In this document: positions 8,489-18,555 of the stretch, one piece after another
Numbering within the stretch: position 1 is the first letter of the stretch
Layout of the letters: every line of letters starts with the position of its first letter
NCBI GenBank assembly: GCA_002748755.1
Contig: PDTD01000012.1
Span: 1-64,000 of the forward strand
Reading direction: 5' to 3'
Origin: Desulfobulbus propionicus
Lineage (GTDB): Bacteria > Desulfobacterota > Desulfobulbia > Desulfobulbales > Desulfobulbaceae
Length of the DNA: 64,000 nucleotides
Position numbers and translations under genes: made by a program
Notes under the pieces: generated by a model
What the model was told of the DNA's origin: nothing
The model's input: only the letters and a program-made list of their open reading frames with translations
Databases searched by the model: none

Positions 8489-9739
8489 ATGCCCATGAAT
8501 ATACAGATTGCCCAGGGATGCTCCCAGTGTGGAGCCCCAATCCTGGTGACGGAAAATGATCGTCTGATAGAATGTCCCTACTGTGGGGTGAAAAATTTTC
8601 TTTCTAGCAGGGGATCGTTTCGCTATCTGTTGCCCCCCGTGCTCTCACCGCCCCCTGCCGGAAGCTATCTGATGGTGCCCTACATCCGTTTTAAAGGGAC
8701 TATTTTCATGGTCTCCAGACGGGGAATAACGCACAAGGTAGTCGATACCACCCAGGTGGCATCAGCCCTCCCTGGTCTCTCACCCTCCCTGGGGGTCCGG
8801 CCTCAGGCGATGAAGCTGCAGCGCTTGACCGCACAATATCGGGCCCAATACTGTCCTCAATCTCTTCCTGCACAGGTGATCTTGGAAAAAGCGGTGCAGA
8901 TTTCTGAACTGACTGCTTCTCCAGCCTCTTTTTATCATCGGGCCTACATCGGCGAAAATCTGTCTATTATTTATCTGCCGCTGGTATCCGCTGGTGGCCT
9001 GCTCTATGATGCTGTGACCCGGGAACCCCTTCCGGCAAGGGAACCCTGGGCAGCATCCTTGAAAGGGCGAACCGTCCCCTTTCAGCATGCCTGGGAAGTG
9101 CAGAGTTTGGCGTCTCTTTGTCCTCATTGCGGGGCCATTCTCCAGGGAGCGTCAGACACCCTGGTCCTGCATTGCGGCATCTGTGGCAGGGCTTGGACCT
9201 ATGGAGAAGAGGAACACCTCCGGCAGGTCACCTGGCAGGTGCAGTCTGGTCTGTCGTCAACACTTTCTTTACCCTTTTGGGTTATCCAGGCACGAATTCC
9301 AGCCTTGAGCATTCGGACGCTGTCCGATTTTATTGTGCGCACCAATCAACCACTGCTGCCTCGCGAAGGGTGGCAGTCCATGCCCATGCGTTTTGTGATC
9401 CCCGGCTTCAAGATTCGGCCCAAATTTTTTTTACAAGCCGGCAAGCAGGGGACGCTCAACCAGTGGCGCCTTGCGGAAAAGAGTGGGGTCTTTGACGCTG
9501 ACCTCTTTTATCCGGTCACCCTTTCTGACACCGAAGCCCTGCAGTCTGTCAAGGTCATTTTGGCTGCCTGCGCCTCCTCCCCACAACATATGCACCCCCA
9601 TCTGCCCAAGGTACGATTGGAGGCCCCTCATCTCAGGCTCGTCTATCTACCATTTCAGGATCGAGGGCACGAGTGGTATCAGCAGGAAATGGGCATAACT
9701 ATTGCCAAGAATATCCTGCGCTTTGGCCGGAGTATGTGA
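8489..9739 (+). CDS. Zinc-ribbon protein of unknown function, 416 residues
   Basis: I do not recognise a named family. The protein opens with a zinc ribbon (CSQCGAPILV then CPYCGVKNFL, residues ~11-36), and has a second in the middle (CPHCGAIL then CGICGRAW, ~209-235). Between them are beta-rich segments with many prolines, and the C-terminal half ends IAKNILRFGRSM. There is no signal peptide or membrane helix. The start could be 8489 or the Met two codons later; no clear ribosome site decides. It follows the SPFH/zinc-ribbon gene by 58 bases, so the two may act together, perhaps in one membrane-linked complex. That link is from position only. Confidence 0.75.
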   Translation: MPMNIQIAQGCSQCGAPILVTENDRLIECPYCGVKNFLSSRGSFRYLLPPVLSPPPAGSYLMVPYIRFKGTIFMVSRRGITHKVVDTTQVASALPGLSPSLGVRPQAMKLQRLTAQYRAQYCPQSLPAQVILEKAVQISELTASPASFYHRAYIGENLSIIYLPLVSAGGLLYDAVTREPLPAREPWAASLKGRTVPFQHAWEVQSLASLCPHCGAILQGASDTLVLHCGICGRAWTYGEEEHLRQVTWQVQSGLSSTLSLPFWVIQARIPALSIRTLSDFIVRTNQPLLPREGWQSMPMRFVIPGFKIRPKFFLQAGKQGTLNQWRLAEKSGVFDADLFYPVTLSDTEALQSVKVILAACASSPQHMHPHLPKVRLEAPHLRLVYLPFQDRGHEWYQQEMGITIAKNILRFGRSM

Positions 9740-9844
9740 GGCGTACCGTTTTGACAGGAGCGGTGTTCCATGGTATAGAAACAGGTCATGTTCAGGGGCG
9801 ATGCTGTTTGAGGCTGCCACGGATCCAGATGAAGAGGTGGACGT

Positions 9845-10357
9845 ATGGAAGAACCCGCCAGGTGCCATGAACAGTTCATGGCCGTTGCGCTGCAGGAAGC
9901 TCGGCAAGCCCTGGAAGAGGGAGAGTTCCCAGTGGGCTGTGTTTTGGTGAACAACAAGAGCATATTGGGTCGCGGTCGTCGTTGCAACAGCGGGTCGGGT
10001 TCCCGCAATGAAATTGATCATGCCGAGGCCGTCGCTTTGCATCAACTCATTCGGCATCAACCGAATCTCGATCTCTCCACTGTCAGTGTCTACTGCACCC
10101 TTGAACCCTGCCTGATGTGCTATTCGACCCTGTTACTCTCAGGGATCAGGACCTTTGTCTGGGCCTATGAGGACGTTATGGGCGGTGGAATAAACCTGCC
10201 CCTGCACATGCTCAACCCGCTGTACCAGAACATGGAGACCGTCTTGGTCGGCGGCGTATGTCGGCAGGAGAGCCTGGCCCTTTTTCAGCAGTTTTTTCAA
10301 AAATACTCCTATTGGCAGGAGAGTCTCCTTGCCCGGTATACCCTTGCCCAACCCTGA
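9845..10357 (+). CDS. TadA-like nucleoside/cytidine deaminase family protein
   Basis: 170 residues. The zinc deaminase core is intact: DHAEAVAL with His as ligand and Glu as proton shuttle, then TLEPCLMC with the two cysteine ligands. The opening FMAVALQEARQALEEGEFPVGCVLV is like tRNA adenosine deaminases and guanine deaminases. After the second motif, the sequence YSTLLLSGIRTFVWAYEDVMGGG differs from classical TadA, so editing of the tRNA wobble base should not be assumed. The gene lies 14 bases before a radical SAM gene that is itself 13 bases before a TPR-methyltransferase, pointing to a shared operon. A small-molecule base or nucleotide is an alternative substrate. Confidence 0.8.
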   Translation: MEEPARCHEQFMAVALQEARQALEEGEFPVGCVLVNNKSILGRGRRCNSGSGSRNEIDHAEAVALHQLIRHQPNLDLSTVSVYCTLEPCLMCYSTLLLSGIRTFVWAYEDVMGGGINLPLHMLNPLYQNMETVLVGGVCRQESLALFQQFFQKYSYWQESLLARYTLAQP

Positions 10358-10371
10358 GAGGATCAGTTGTC

Positions 10372-11394
10372 ATGTCCTACCGACCCGTAGCCCGAACAGT
10401 GGGGTTCAGGCCTGGAGAACGCAACGTTTTCCTGCATCTGCTCACAGCGTGTAACCTCTCTTGCAGACATTGCTATATCAATATTGAGCAGCATGGCAGC
10501 CAGACCCTTTCCAGGGAAAGGGCTGTCCAGTGGTTGCGTTTGTTTGCCAATCCAGATGGGGAAACCAATCTTATTCTCCTTGGCGGCGAACCGACCATGC
10601 ATCCCCATCTTGCTGACATTATTCGGGATGCTGGAGAAATGGCTTACCGGGTCACGGTGGATTCCAATGGTTACCTCTTTCACAATCTGCTTGAACGGGT
10701 CTCTCCCCGGGAGCTGGATTACCTGAGTTTCAGTCTTGATGGCCCGTCGCCTGCGGTCAACGACCCCATACGAGGAACAGGGGTGTTTGCCGTGTGTACG
10801 CAAAACTTGCGCAAGGCCGTGGCAAAAGGGTTTACCTGCAGCCTGATATATACGGTTTCCGCGCTCAATATAGAGCATCTTCACCGGATGCCGGCTTTAC
10901 TCGAAGAGTGGGGGGTGCGACGATTTTTTATCCAGGTCATCGGGCTGCGGGGCAACTCAGCTGTGGCAACCGCCGCTGAGGAGGTCGGCTGGCAGGTCGA
11001 CCCGGAGAAATGGCTGGCAACGGTCCCGAAGGTGGCAGCAGAGGCTGCGGCCCGCGGCATTCATGTGACCTATCCCAAGGTCTATCTCGATCCGGGAGAA
11101 TCCTTTGAGTGTGCAGCTACAGTGGCGGAGAACTTTTTTGTTTTTCCCAATCGACGGGTCTATCAATGCCCTTTGTGCGAAGATTACCCCATCCATAGCT
11201 ATTCCATCGAAGAGGACCACAGGCTGGTGTCTCGTCAGGGGTTCAATGAAGACCGCTTTTTTCCCTTGTCCATCCCTGAAGGATGCGTGATGAACAAACT
11301 GTTGCAACCGGAAAATATTGCCTACAATACAGACGGCTCTCCCCTCCATCGGATCTCTTGTTGTCTTCTTAAACAGGAAATCCGCCCTGAATAA
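10372..11394 (+). CDS. Radical SAM protein with extra C-terminal cysteines
   Basis: 340 residues from the ATG at 10372, after the ribosome site GAGAGGA. The first cluster motif is CNLSCRHC (CxxxCxxC, residues ~27-34), followed by LILLGGEPTMHP (the GGE motif) and a TIM-barrel pattern (LDYLSFSLDGPSP). The last 90 residues hold more cysteines (FECAA, CPLCED, a lone Cys in EGCV, and a final CC), arranged like a SPASM/Twitch-type auxiliary cluster domain. Such enzymes often modify peptides or proteins. No obvious small precursor peptide is next to it. The deaminase upstream and TPR-methyltransferase downstream are likely co-transcribed. The reaction cannot be told from sequence. Confidence 0.85.
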   Translation: MSYRPVARTVGFRPGERNVFLHLLTACNLSCRHCYINIEQHGSQTLSRERAVQWLRLFANPDGETNLILLGGEPTMHPHLADIIRDAGEMAYRVTVDSNGYLFHNLLERVSPRELDYLSFSLDGPSPAVNDPIRGTGVFAVCTQNLRKAVAKGFTCSLIYTVSALNIEHLHRMPALLEEWGVRRFFIQVIGLRGNSAVATAAEEVGWQVDPEKWLATVPKVAAEAAARGIHVTYPKVYLDPGESFECAATVAENFFVFPNRRVYQCPLCEDYPIHSYSIEEDHRLVSRQGFNEDRFFPLSIPEGCVMNKLLQPENIAYNTDGSPLHRISCCLLKQEIRPE

Positions 11395-11407
11395 CGAGGT
11401 TTTTTTT

Positions 11408-12604
11408 ATGGCTGCCAGCAAGGATGATCTGCTCAACATGCAGGCAATGTACGAGCAGGCGGTTGAGCTGCACAGTGCCGGGAAACCCGAGAAAGCGGTG
11501 CCTCTCTATGCCGCCATTGTCAGAGAGGCACGGGATGCGGATACGGTGTATTACAATCTGGGGCTCGCCTGGTATGAACTGGGGGAATTTGCCAAAGCAA
11601 AAGACGCCTTTGAACATGCTCTGGCTCTCCAGGACAAGGATGCGGATTACTGGTTCAATCTGGGGGTGACCTGTAAACAGCTTGAGTTGTACCTTGAGGC
11701 TGCCCTGGCCTACAGGCGTGCGCTGGACAGGCGACCGGATGATCCCGATATCCTCTTTAATCTGGGCCGCTGCATGCAGGACAGCGGGGCCCTGGACGAA
11801 GCAGTCAGGGTGTATGAGCATCTTCTCGCGCTGGACAGTACCTGTATACCGGCCCTCAACAACCTGGCATATATTCATCATCTGCGGGGCAGTCTTAGGC
11901 AGGCGGAACCCCTTTATCGACGTCTGGTATCCTTAAACCCGACAAACAAGGCGGCAAATTATATGCTTAAGGCTATCCAATCCAGGCAGGTGCATGCGCC
12001 GCCTGAGGAATATATCCGGGTTCTGTTTGACCATTATGCAGAAGAGTTTGAACAGAATTTGCTCTGCGACCTGGACTATCAAGTACCTAAAAAAATACTG
12101 GAAGTGGTTGAAAAGAATCAACAAAAAAGAAGATTTGAGCACATCTTGGATATCGGATGCGGAACCGGTCTGTGCGGTGTGCTCTTTCGTGATCGCTGCC
12201 AGCACCTGAGCGGTGTCGATCTTTCGCCGAAAATGCTTGCGCTGGCGGGTCAAAAAAGGGTATACGATAGACTCTATGAGGCGGAATTGGTTGCCCACCT
12301 TCAAGAAAATGACGCAACCTATGATCTGCTGCTAGCAGCGGATGTTTTTTCGTACCTGGGTGACCTGCAGCCTGCGATGGCGGCTTTACGACAGCGTTGC
12401 CAGCCCAGTGGCCTGATCTGTTTTTCTGTGGAAGTAGGGGAAGCAGACTGGGAAATCCAGGCAACAGGCCGTTTCAGCCACTCGCAAGGCTATATCAGGC
12501 AGTTGGCTACAAGAGAAGGATGGACAGTGGAACACTGTTCCATCATGCCGATACGAAAAGAGGGGGTGGGGTGGATTCAGGGAGCGATCTTTCTCTTCTC
12601 TTGA
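11408..12604 (+). CDS. TPR-repeat SAM-dependent methyltransferase
   Basis: 398 residues; the ATG at 11408 is 13 bases after the radical SAM stop. Residues ~5-190 are four to five tetratricopeptide repeats (for example YYNLGLAWYELGEFAKAKDAF and ILFNLGRCMQDSGALDEAV). After a linker comes a class I methyltransferase: ILDIGCGTGLCGVLF is motif I with its GxGxG, GVDLSPKML binds the SAM ribose, and YDLLLAADVFSYLGD is motif II. The TPRs would recognise a protein partner or substrate. Fusions of this type are common, but their targets are unknown. It is the last gene of the 7.3-12.6 kb run and is followed by a hairpin. Confidence 0.87.
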   Translation: MAASKDDLLNMQAMYEQAVELHSAGKPEKAVPLYAAIVREARDADTVYYNLGLAWYELGEFAKAKDAFEHALALQDKDADYWFNLGVTCKQLELYLEAALAYRRALDRRPDDPDILFNLGRCMQDSGALDEAVRVYEHLLALDSTCIPALNNLAYIHHLRGSLRQAEPLYRRLVSLNPTNKAANYMLKAIQSRQVHAPPEEYIRVLFDHYAEEFEQNLLCDLDYQVPKKILEVVEKNQQKRRFEHILDIGCGTGLCGVLFRDRCQHLSGVDLSPKMLALAGQKRVYDRLYEAELVAHLQENDATYDLLLAADVFSYLGDLQPAMAALRQRCQPSGLICFSVEVGEADWEIQATGRFSHSQGYIRQLATREGWTVEHCSIMPIRKEGVGWIQGAIFLFS

Positions 12605-12618
12605 GTTCCCTGAAGAGC

Positions 12619-12651
12619 AATGGGTGTCTGCCGGGGGGGCGGACGCCCATT
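12619..12651 (+). terminator. GC-rich hairpin after the TPR-methyltransferase
   Basis: AATGGGTGTCTGCC is complementary to GGCGGACGCCCATT at 12 of 14 positions (the rest G-T), with a loop of about five G. It begins 15 bases after the stop. A pyrimidine-rich run (TTCTTTTCTTTTTCC) follows some 15 bases later, so it may be a terminator, though not a textbook one. The rest of the 12605-12928 gap holds no gene I can support. Confidence 0.5.
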
Positions 12652-12928
12652 GTGGTGCACGTTCTTTTCTTTTTCCTCTTAACCCACCTGGCGTGACTGC
12701 CAGAGATGCTTCTGTTGCCCAGGCTCATTGGCGTCAAGGGCGTCCGCTGCCATGAAGGTTGTCTCCCGATATTGCTTGTTTACCAGCTCAGCCCGTCTTT
12801 TTCATGAAGATGTCGGTGACTTCCGAGAGAACTCACTTGCCCCAGACACCGTTTTTTTTCATAGGTTCCCTGGGGAGGTTCCCACAGGGCGAAATAGGCA
12901 GATACTATCTCCTTGCAAACCTGGATAT

Positions 12929-13645
12929 TTACGAGCGGTTAAGAAGTGTGCCCACCAGAATCCCGGATTCATAGAGGAGTAAAAGGGGGACCATCAGCAG
13001 TACAGTGGCTGTTACCTCGCCTGCGGTCAGCGTAAAAGCGAGCATCAGGATGGCCAGATAGAACCACAGGCGTTTTTTTTGAAAATAGAGAAAAGAAACC
13101 AAGCCTGTTTTACCTGCAATGACCATAAGAAAGGGGATTTCAAAGGCCAGACTGAAGGTGAGGATCAACCGTCCGACAAAGGTGAGATATAGCCCGAATT
13201 TGGGCATGGGAATCAAATGGGGTCCGGCGTAGCCCATAAAAAATTTTAGGATCAACGGCAGGACGGCAAAAAAGGCAAACAGGCCGCCGCCTGCAAAAAG
13301 AAGGGTTGCCCAGAAAACAACAATACAGGCAGTTTTTTTTTCATCAGCCAGTAGACCCGGGGAGATAAACATCCAAAGTTGGTAGAGCAGGAAAGGAAAA
13401 CTGCCTATGCAGCCTGCCAGTAATGAAATTTTGATATAGCTGATAAATGCCTCTGTGAGTTTTGTATAGACCAGTTTCTCAAGTTCTGGATGTGCCTGAA
13501 AGAGGGGGGCCATACACAGCTGGGTAATCTGCTCCTTGAAGACATAGGCCACGCTGCTGCAGAGGATGAGAGCGATGATACTGGAGAGTACTCTTTTGCG
13601 CAGCTCCTCATGGTGGGGACGAAAGTGTTCCAGGGCTGTGGTCAT
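12929..13645 (-). CDS. tatC: Sec-independent protein translocase TatC
   Basis: 238 residues with the TatC opening ALEHFRPHHEELRKRV, in which the acidic/basic pair and HxxELR motif contact twin-arginine signal peptides. Six membrane helices can be traced: about 18-38, 72-95, 108-135, 155-180, 190-207 and 212-230. The segment EKKTACIVVFWATLLFAGGGLFAFF and the conserved FGLYLTF are present. TatC is the receptor of the twin-arginine export pathway, which carries folded cofactor proteins such as hydrogenases and dehydrogenases. The start overlaps the tatB stop by four bases (ATGA), so the two are translationally coupled. Confidence 0.95.
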   Translation of the reverse strand: MTTALEHFRPHHEELRKRVLSSIIALILCSSVAYVFKEQITQLCMAPLFQAHPELEKLVYTKLTEAFISYIKISLLAGCIGSFPFLLYQLWMFISPGLLADEKKTACIVVFWATLLFAGGGLFAFFAVLPLILKFFMGYAGPHLIPMPKFGLYLTFVGRLILTFSLAFEIPFLMVIAGKTGLVSFLYFQKKRLWFYLAILMLAFTLTAGEVTATVLLMVPLLLLYESGILVGTLLNRS

Positions 13646-14103
13646 GATCGACCATCCCCATGCCGATGACCAGTGGAAGGGGTTGGGGAGATGTCTGCAC
13701 CTGGCCTGTTTTCTTCTTGGCGGGAATGCTGGTGCTCTGCAGCGGGAGGGGCCTGGGCATCACTTTCCCAGGGCCGTTCGGCCGTGTCCATCTCGATGAT
13801 GTCCTCTGATGCCCTTGCTTCTGGCTCGGGTGGTGGCGGTCTCTCAGGGAGAAGCTGTGGGGAGGGATCATGTTCCAGTATGTGTCCCTTGAGGTCATCA
13901 GCGGCCCGGTATAATTCTTTTTGCACCTCCTTGATTGTTTCCTCTTCTTCTGTGAGATTCTCCTTGAACTGTTGGACGGTTTTTTTGAGTTCCAGAAGGC
14001 CCTTTGCCAGAGATTTGGCGAGTTCAGGCAATTTATCCGGCCCGACGACAATCAGGGCAACGGCTGATATGACAATCATTTCCGGGAGGCCGATTCCAAA
14101 CAT
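13642..14103 (-). CDS. tatB: Twin-arginine translocase subunit TatB
   Basis: 153 residues from the ATG at 14103 (MFGIGLPEMIVI), preceded by AGGAAAAACG; an upstream in-frame ATG would add a polar tail that hides the membrane anchor. One N-terminal membrane helix with Glu at position 8, the hinge VGPDKLPELAKSLAKG, and an amphipathic helix (ELKKTVQQFKENLTEEEETIKEVQKE) give the TatA/B plan. The long, proline-rich polar tail and the partner tatC favour TatB over TatA. No separate tatA is in the window. TatB hands substrates from TatC to the TatA pore. Confidence 0.88.
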   Translation of the reverse strand: MFGIGLPEMIVISAVALIVVGPDKLPELAKSLAKGLLELKKTVQQFKENLTEEEETIKEVQKELYRAADDLKGHILEHDPSPQLLPERPPPPEPEARASEDIIEMDTAERPWESDAQAPPAAEHQHSRQEENRPGADISPTPSTGHRHGDGRS

Positions 14104-15850
<1,747 letters not shown>

Positions 15851-15862
15851 AGTAGTGCGGCG

Positions 15863-15896
15863 GAAGCAGGTCGTCCGGGTTGCCGACCCCTGCTCC
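15863..15896 (+). terminator. Hairpin downstream of purA
   Basis: GAAGCAGGTCG pairs with CGACCCCTGCTCC across a 10-base loop, with a two-base bulge. It begins 12 bases after the purA stop. No T-run follows, so it may be a processing or attenuating hairpin rather than an intrinsic terminator. Confidence 0.4.
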
Positions 15897-16093
15897 TTGG
15901 ACATGGCCGCCCATTCCCTCTCTTGCCAAATGGTATAGAGTGATTAAAGAGTGAGAACACCATGGATGCGAACTTTACGCCCAGCGTATTCGAACAGAAA
16001 GCGAACAGGTGCGGAAAGACGTCTGCAATCCGTTCTAGATCGGATCGGATTTTTTTAAAAGACGAGAGTGCAGCAATGGCAACGATAAAGAGC

Positions 16094-16119
16094 TGCCCGT
16101 GTTTTTTGTAACGCGGGCA
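16094..16119 (+). promoter_or_regulatory. Hairpin in the rpoZ leader
   Basis: TGCCCGTGTT and AACGCGGGCA are complementary with one G-T pair, around a T-rich loop. It ends 22 bases before the rpoZ ATG. Because the T residues are in the loop and not after the stem, it does not look like a terminator; a leader RNA structure is more likely. A 49-codon frame (15962-16111) overlaps it but has no known motif. Confidence 0.4.
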
Positions 16120-16141
16120 ACAAGAATGTGGAGAACTCTAT

Positions 16142-16408
16142 ATGGCTAGAATTACGGTTGAAGATTGCCTGGCTCAGGTGGGCGACGATAATCGATTTTC
16201 TCTTATCCATCTTGCTGTTGAGCGAATTCGTCAGCATCGCGGTGGAGAGCCTTTCCTTATTGGAGGCAAAAACAAGGAAGTTGTCATGACATTGCGGGAA
16301 ATAGCCGCAGGTAAGGTCACTTTTGAAAACATTCATGAGCTTCCTGTGCAGAGGAAAGCCGGTCATGACGATACGGCTGAGCAGAGCCCCAGTGAAAATG
16401 AACAATAG
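16142..16408 (+). CDS. rpoZ: RNA polymerase omega subunit
   Basis: 88 residues beginning [31 protein letters not shown], which follows the omega signature (MARVTVEDC...NRFELV..AA.RARQ) closely. [24 protein letters not shown] is the second conserved block. Omega helps fold and load the beta-prime subunit and, in proteobacteria, forms part of the ppGpp binding site. The tail is acidic and variable. It is 18 bases upstream of dnaJ and probably co-transcribed with it. The ribosome site is GTGGAGAA. Confidence 0.93.
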   Translation: MARITVEDCLAQVGDDNRFSLIHLAVERIRQHRGGEPFLIGGKNKEVVMTLREIAAGKVTFENIHELPVQRKAGHDDTAEQSPSENEQ

Positions 16409-16426
16409 CTTGGTCGTTATGAAATT

Positions 16427-17578
16427 ATGAGTGACTGTTATTATGACATATTAGGTGTCAGCCGGGATGCGGCGGGAGAGGAAATTAAAAAGGCCTATCG
16501 CAAACAGGCCATGCGATATCATCCTGATCGCAATCCTGGCGATACGCAAGCAGAAGCCCGTTTCAAGGAAGCCTCAGAAGCGTACGAGGTGCTTTCTGAT
16601 CCGCAAAAAAGACAAATTTATGACGCCTATGGCAAAGAAGGGCTGCGGAACAGCGGCTATAGTGGCCCAGGTAACAGCGAAGACATCTTTTCGCATATCA
16701 ACGATCTTTTTGGGGACATCTTTGGATTTGGCGGACGGGGCAGGCGTCGGGACCCCAATGCCCCCGTCCAGGGAGATGATCTACGCTATGATATCCGGGT
16801 TTCCTTTATGGACGCAGTGCATGGCGTTGAACGGGAAGTGGATATCAACAAACAAGAGACCTGCTGGACCTGTGAAGGCTCTGGAGCCCGGCCCGGGTTC
16901 CGCCCAGAAACTTGCCCGAGCTGTCATGGTCGTGGTCAGGTACTTCGCTCCCAGGGATTTTTCCAGGTTTCTTCAACCTGTCCCCAGTGTCACGGCAGTG
17001 GTCAGGTTATCACCGAGCCGTGCAGTGAGTGCCATGGGGAAGGGCTGATTAACAAAGCAAAGACCATCAATCTTCGTATTCCCGCTGGTGTGGATACTGG
17101 ATCCCGGATGCGTCTTACCGGTGAGGGTGCAGGCGGGCGCCGGGGAGGGCGGTCTGGAGACCTTTATGTGATTATTCACGTTGATAAACATGAATATTTT
17201 CAACGTGATGGTCAGCTCATCTTCCTGCAATTGCCAGTACCCATGGTCAAAGCAGCCCTTGGCTGCGAGGTCGAGGTCCCAACCGTTTACGGGACCACAA
17301 CCCTGCGCATCCCCGCCGGGACTCAGTCCGGTGATCGTTTTACCCTCCGTGGTGAAGGCGTGAAAAGTCTCAGGGGAAGTGGCAAAGGAGACATGGTCGT
17401 GGAGGCGCAGGTCAAAACTCCCACAGGTTTGAATAAAGAGCAGAAAGAATTGTTGCAGCGCTTGGACTCTTTGGGTGCAAAGGGAGAGGAAGAAGGCTTT
17501 TTCAGCCGCTTATTCTCCGGGCATAGGGGAAAGCAGAAAAAAAAAATAAAAAAAACGAATAAGGTGGCCAATGGGTAA
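16427..17578 (+). CDS. dnaJ: Chaperone protein DnaJ
   Basis: 383 residues with all four DnaJ parts: the J domain (residues 4-70, [11 protein letters not shown] and the HPD triplet in [11 protein letters not shown]), a Gly/Phe-rich linker with [11 protein letters not shown], the zinc-binding region with four CxxCxGxG-type modules ([32 protein letters not shown]), and the C-terminal substrate domains ending in a basic tail. It stimulates DnaK ATPase and delivers unfolded clients. dnaK and grpE are not in the window. The last 8 bases overlap the start of moaC, so the two are likely translationally coupled, although functionally unrelated. Confidence 0.96.
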   Translation: MSDCYYDILGVSRDAAGEEIKKAYRKQAMRYHPDRNPGDTQAEARFKEASEAYEVLSDPQKRQIYDAYGKEGLRNSGYSGPGNSEDIFSHINDLFGDIFGFGGRGRRRDPNAPVQGDDLRYDIRVSFMDAVHGVEREVDINKQETCWTCEGSGARPGFRPETCPSCHGRGQVLRSQGFFQVSSTCPQCHGSGQVITEPCSECHGEGLINKAKTINLRIPAGVDTGSRMRLTGEGAGGRRGGRSGDLYVIIHVDKHEYFQRDGQLIFLQLPVPMVKAALGCEVEVPTVYGTTTLRIPAGTQSGDRFTLRGEGVKSLRGSGKGDMVVEAQVKTPTGLNKEQKELLQRLDSLGAKGEEEGFFSRLFSGHRGKQKKKIKKTNKVANG

Positions 17579-18065
17579 TTCTTCCACGCTGACCCATTTT
17601 GATGGCGCCGGCAACGCTCGTATGGTTAATGTAGGGGGCAAAGCAGAGACCAAAAGGGTCGCAACAGCAACCGGGCGTATTACCATGTCCCGGGAAGCCT
17701 ATGATCTTGTACAGGCTGGTACTATACAAAAAGGGGATGTCTTGGGGGTCGCCCGTGTTGCCGGGATTATGGCTGCAAAAAAGGTGGATCAGCTCATCCC
17801 ACTTTGCCACCCTTTGATGCTCTCAGGAGTTGATATTCTTTTTACCCTTGTTGATGACGATCTTTGTATTGACATTGAGGCGACGGTATCCATTACCGGC
17901 AAAACAGGTGTGGAGATGGAAGCCCTGACTGCTGTTTCGGTGGCCGCTTTAACCATTTACGATATGTGCAAGGCTGTCGATAAATCCATGGAGATAGGGT
18001 CGATACAACTGGTGCGAAAAAGCGGGGGGAAGAGCGGTTCATTCGTCAACCCCGCATTTCTGTGA
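17571..18065 (+). CDS. moaC: Cyclic pyranopterin monophosphate synthase MoaC
   Basis: 164 residues. [29 protein letters not shown] is the MoaC opening; [29 protein letters not shown] includes the conserved lysines and the PLCHPL substrate loop; [26 protein letters not shown] closes the active site with the KxxD-type motif. With MoaA it converts GTP to cyclic pyranopterin monophosphate, the first intermediate of molybdenum/tungsten cofactor, used by formate dehydrogenases and related enzymes. It overlaps the dnaJ stop by 8 bases. moaA is not in this window. Confidence 0.96.
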   Translation: MGNSSTLTHFDGAGNARMVNVGGKAETKRVATATGRITMSREAYDLVQAGTIQKGDVLGVARVAGIMAAKKVDQLIPLCHPLMLSGVDILFTLVDDDLCIDIEATVSITGKTGVEMEALTAVSVAALTIYDMCKAVDKSMEIGSIQLVRKSGGKSGSFVNPAFL

Positions 18066-18187
18066 TAGAATTATTCTGAACCTGTTTGGAGTTCAGGATG
18101 AGAAGACACCTCCGGAGCAGGCTGATCTTGCTTTGGCAGGTGAGGCGTCAAGGTACTGAACAATAGCCGTTATCTCGGAGCGCTTAT

Positions 18188-18550
18188 ATGAATCAGATAG
18201 ATTTAGGGGCCTTTAAAGAGCAACTTGAGGCAATGAAACTTGCCATTACCTCAGATGTAGAAAAAACGCTTACTGAGATGACCTCTCAAACCGAACAGAT
18301 ACCAGATCCCAATGATCGGGCTAGTGTGGAGTCAGACAGGAATTTTGAGCTACGGATTCGTGGGCGTGAACGTCGATTGATGGACAAGATCGATGAGGCG
18401 TTGGCCCGGATTGAAGACGGCTCGTACGGTATCTGCGCTGACTGCGGTGAGGAAATTGCAATCAAACGATTACAGGCGCGGCCGGTTGCCAAATTTTGCA
18501 TTGACTGTAAAACTCAGCAGGAAAAACGAGAAAAAGAACAGGGGCGATAA
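18188..18550 (+). CDS. DksA/TraR-family zinc finger transcription factor
   Basis: 120 residues. A coiled-coil N-terminal half contains DPNDRAS, matching the DxxDxA tip that DksA inserts into the RNA polymerase secondary channel. The C-terminal zinc finger is CADCGEEIAIKRLQARPVAKFCIDC (pattern CxxC then CxxC), followed by a charged helix. This composition suggests a real DksA-type regulator that works with ppGpp on rRNA and amino-acid promoters. It is shorter than E. coli DksA (151) and nearer YbiI/RnK-suppressor-like forms. It sits 5 bases before galT and about 120 bases after moaC; that gap holds a weak hairpin (CTGAAC/GTTCAG). Confidence 0.88.
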   Translation: MNQIDLGAFKEQLEAMKLAITSDVEKTLTEMTSQTEQIPDPNDRASVESDRNFELRIRGRERRLMDKIDEALARIEDGSYGICADCGEEIAIKRLQARPVAKFCIDCKTQQEKREKEQGR

Positions 18551-18555
18551 GAGGT

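Noticed and set aside
15962-16111. 49-codon frame upstream of rpoZ as a leader peptide
   Set aside because: No family match; it overlaps a GC-rich hairpin, and there is no evidence of coding bias.
18070-18185. Terminator between moaC and the DksA-like gene
   Set aside because: The stem CTGAAC/GTTCAG is short and has no T-run after it.
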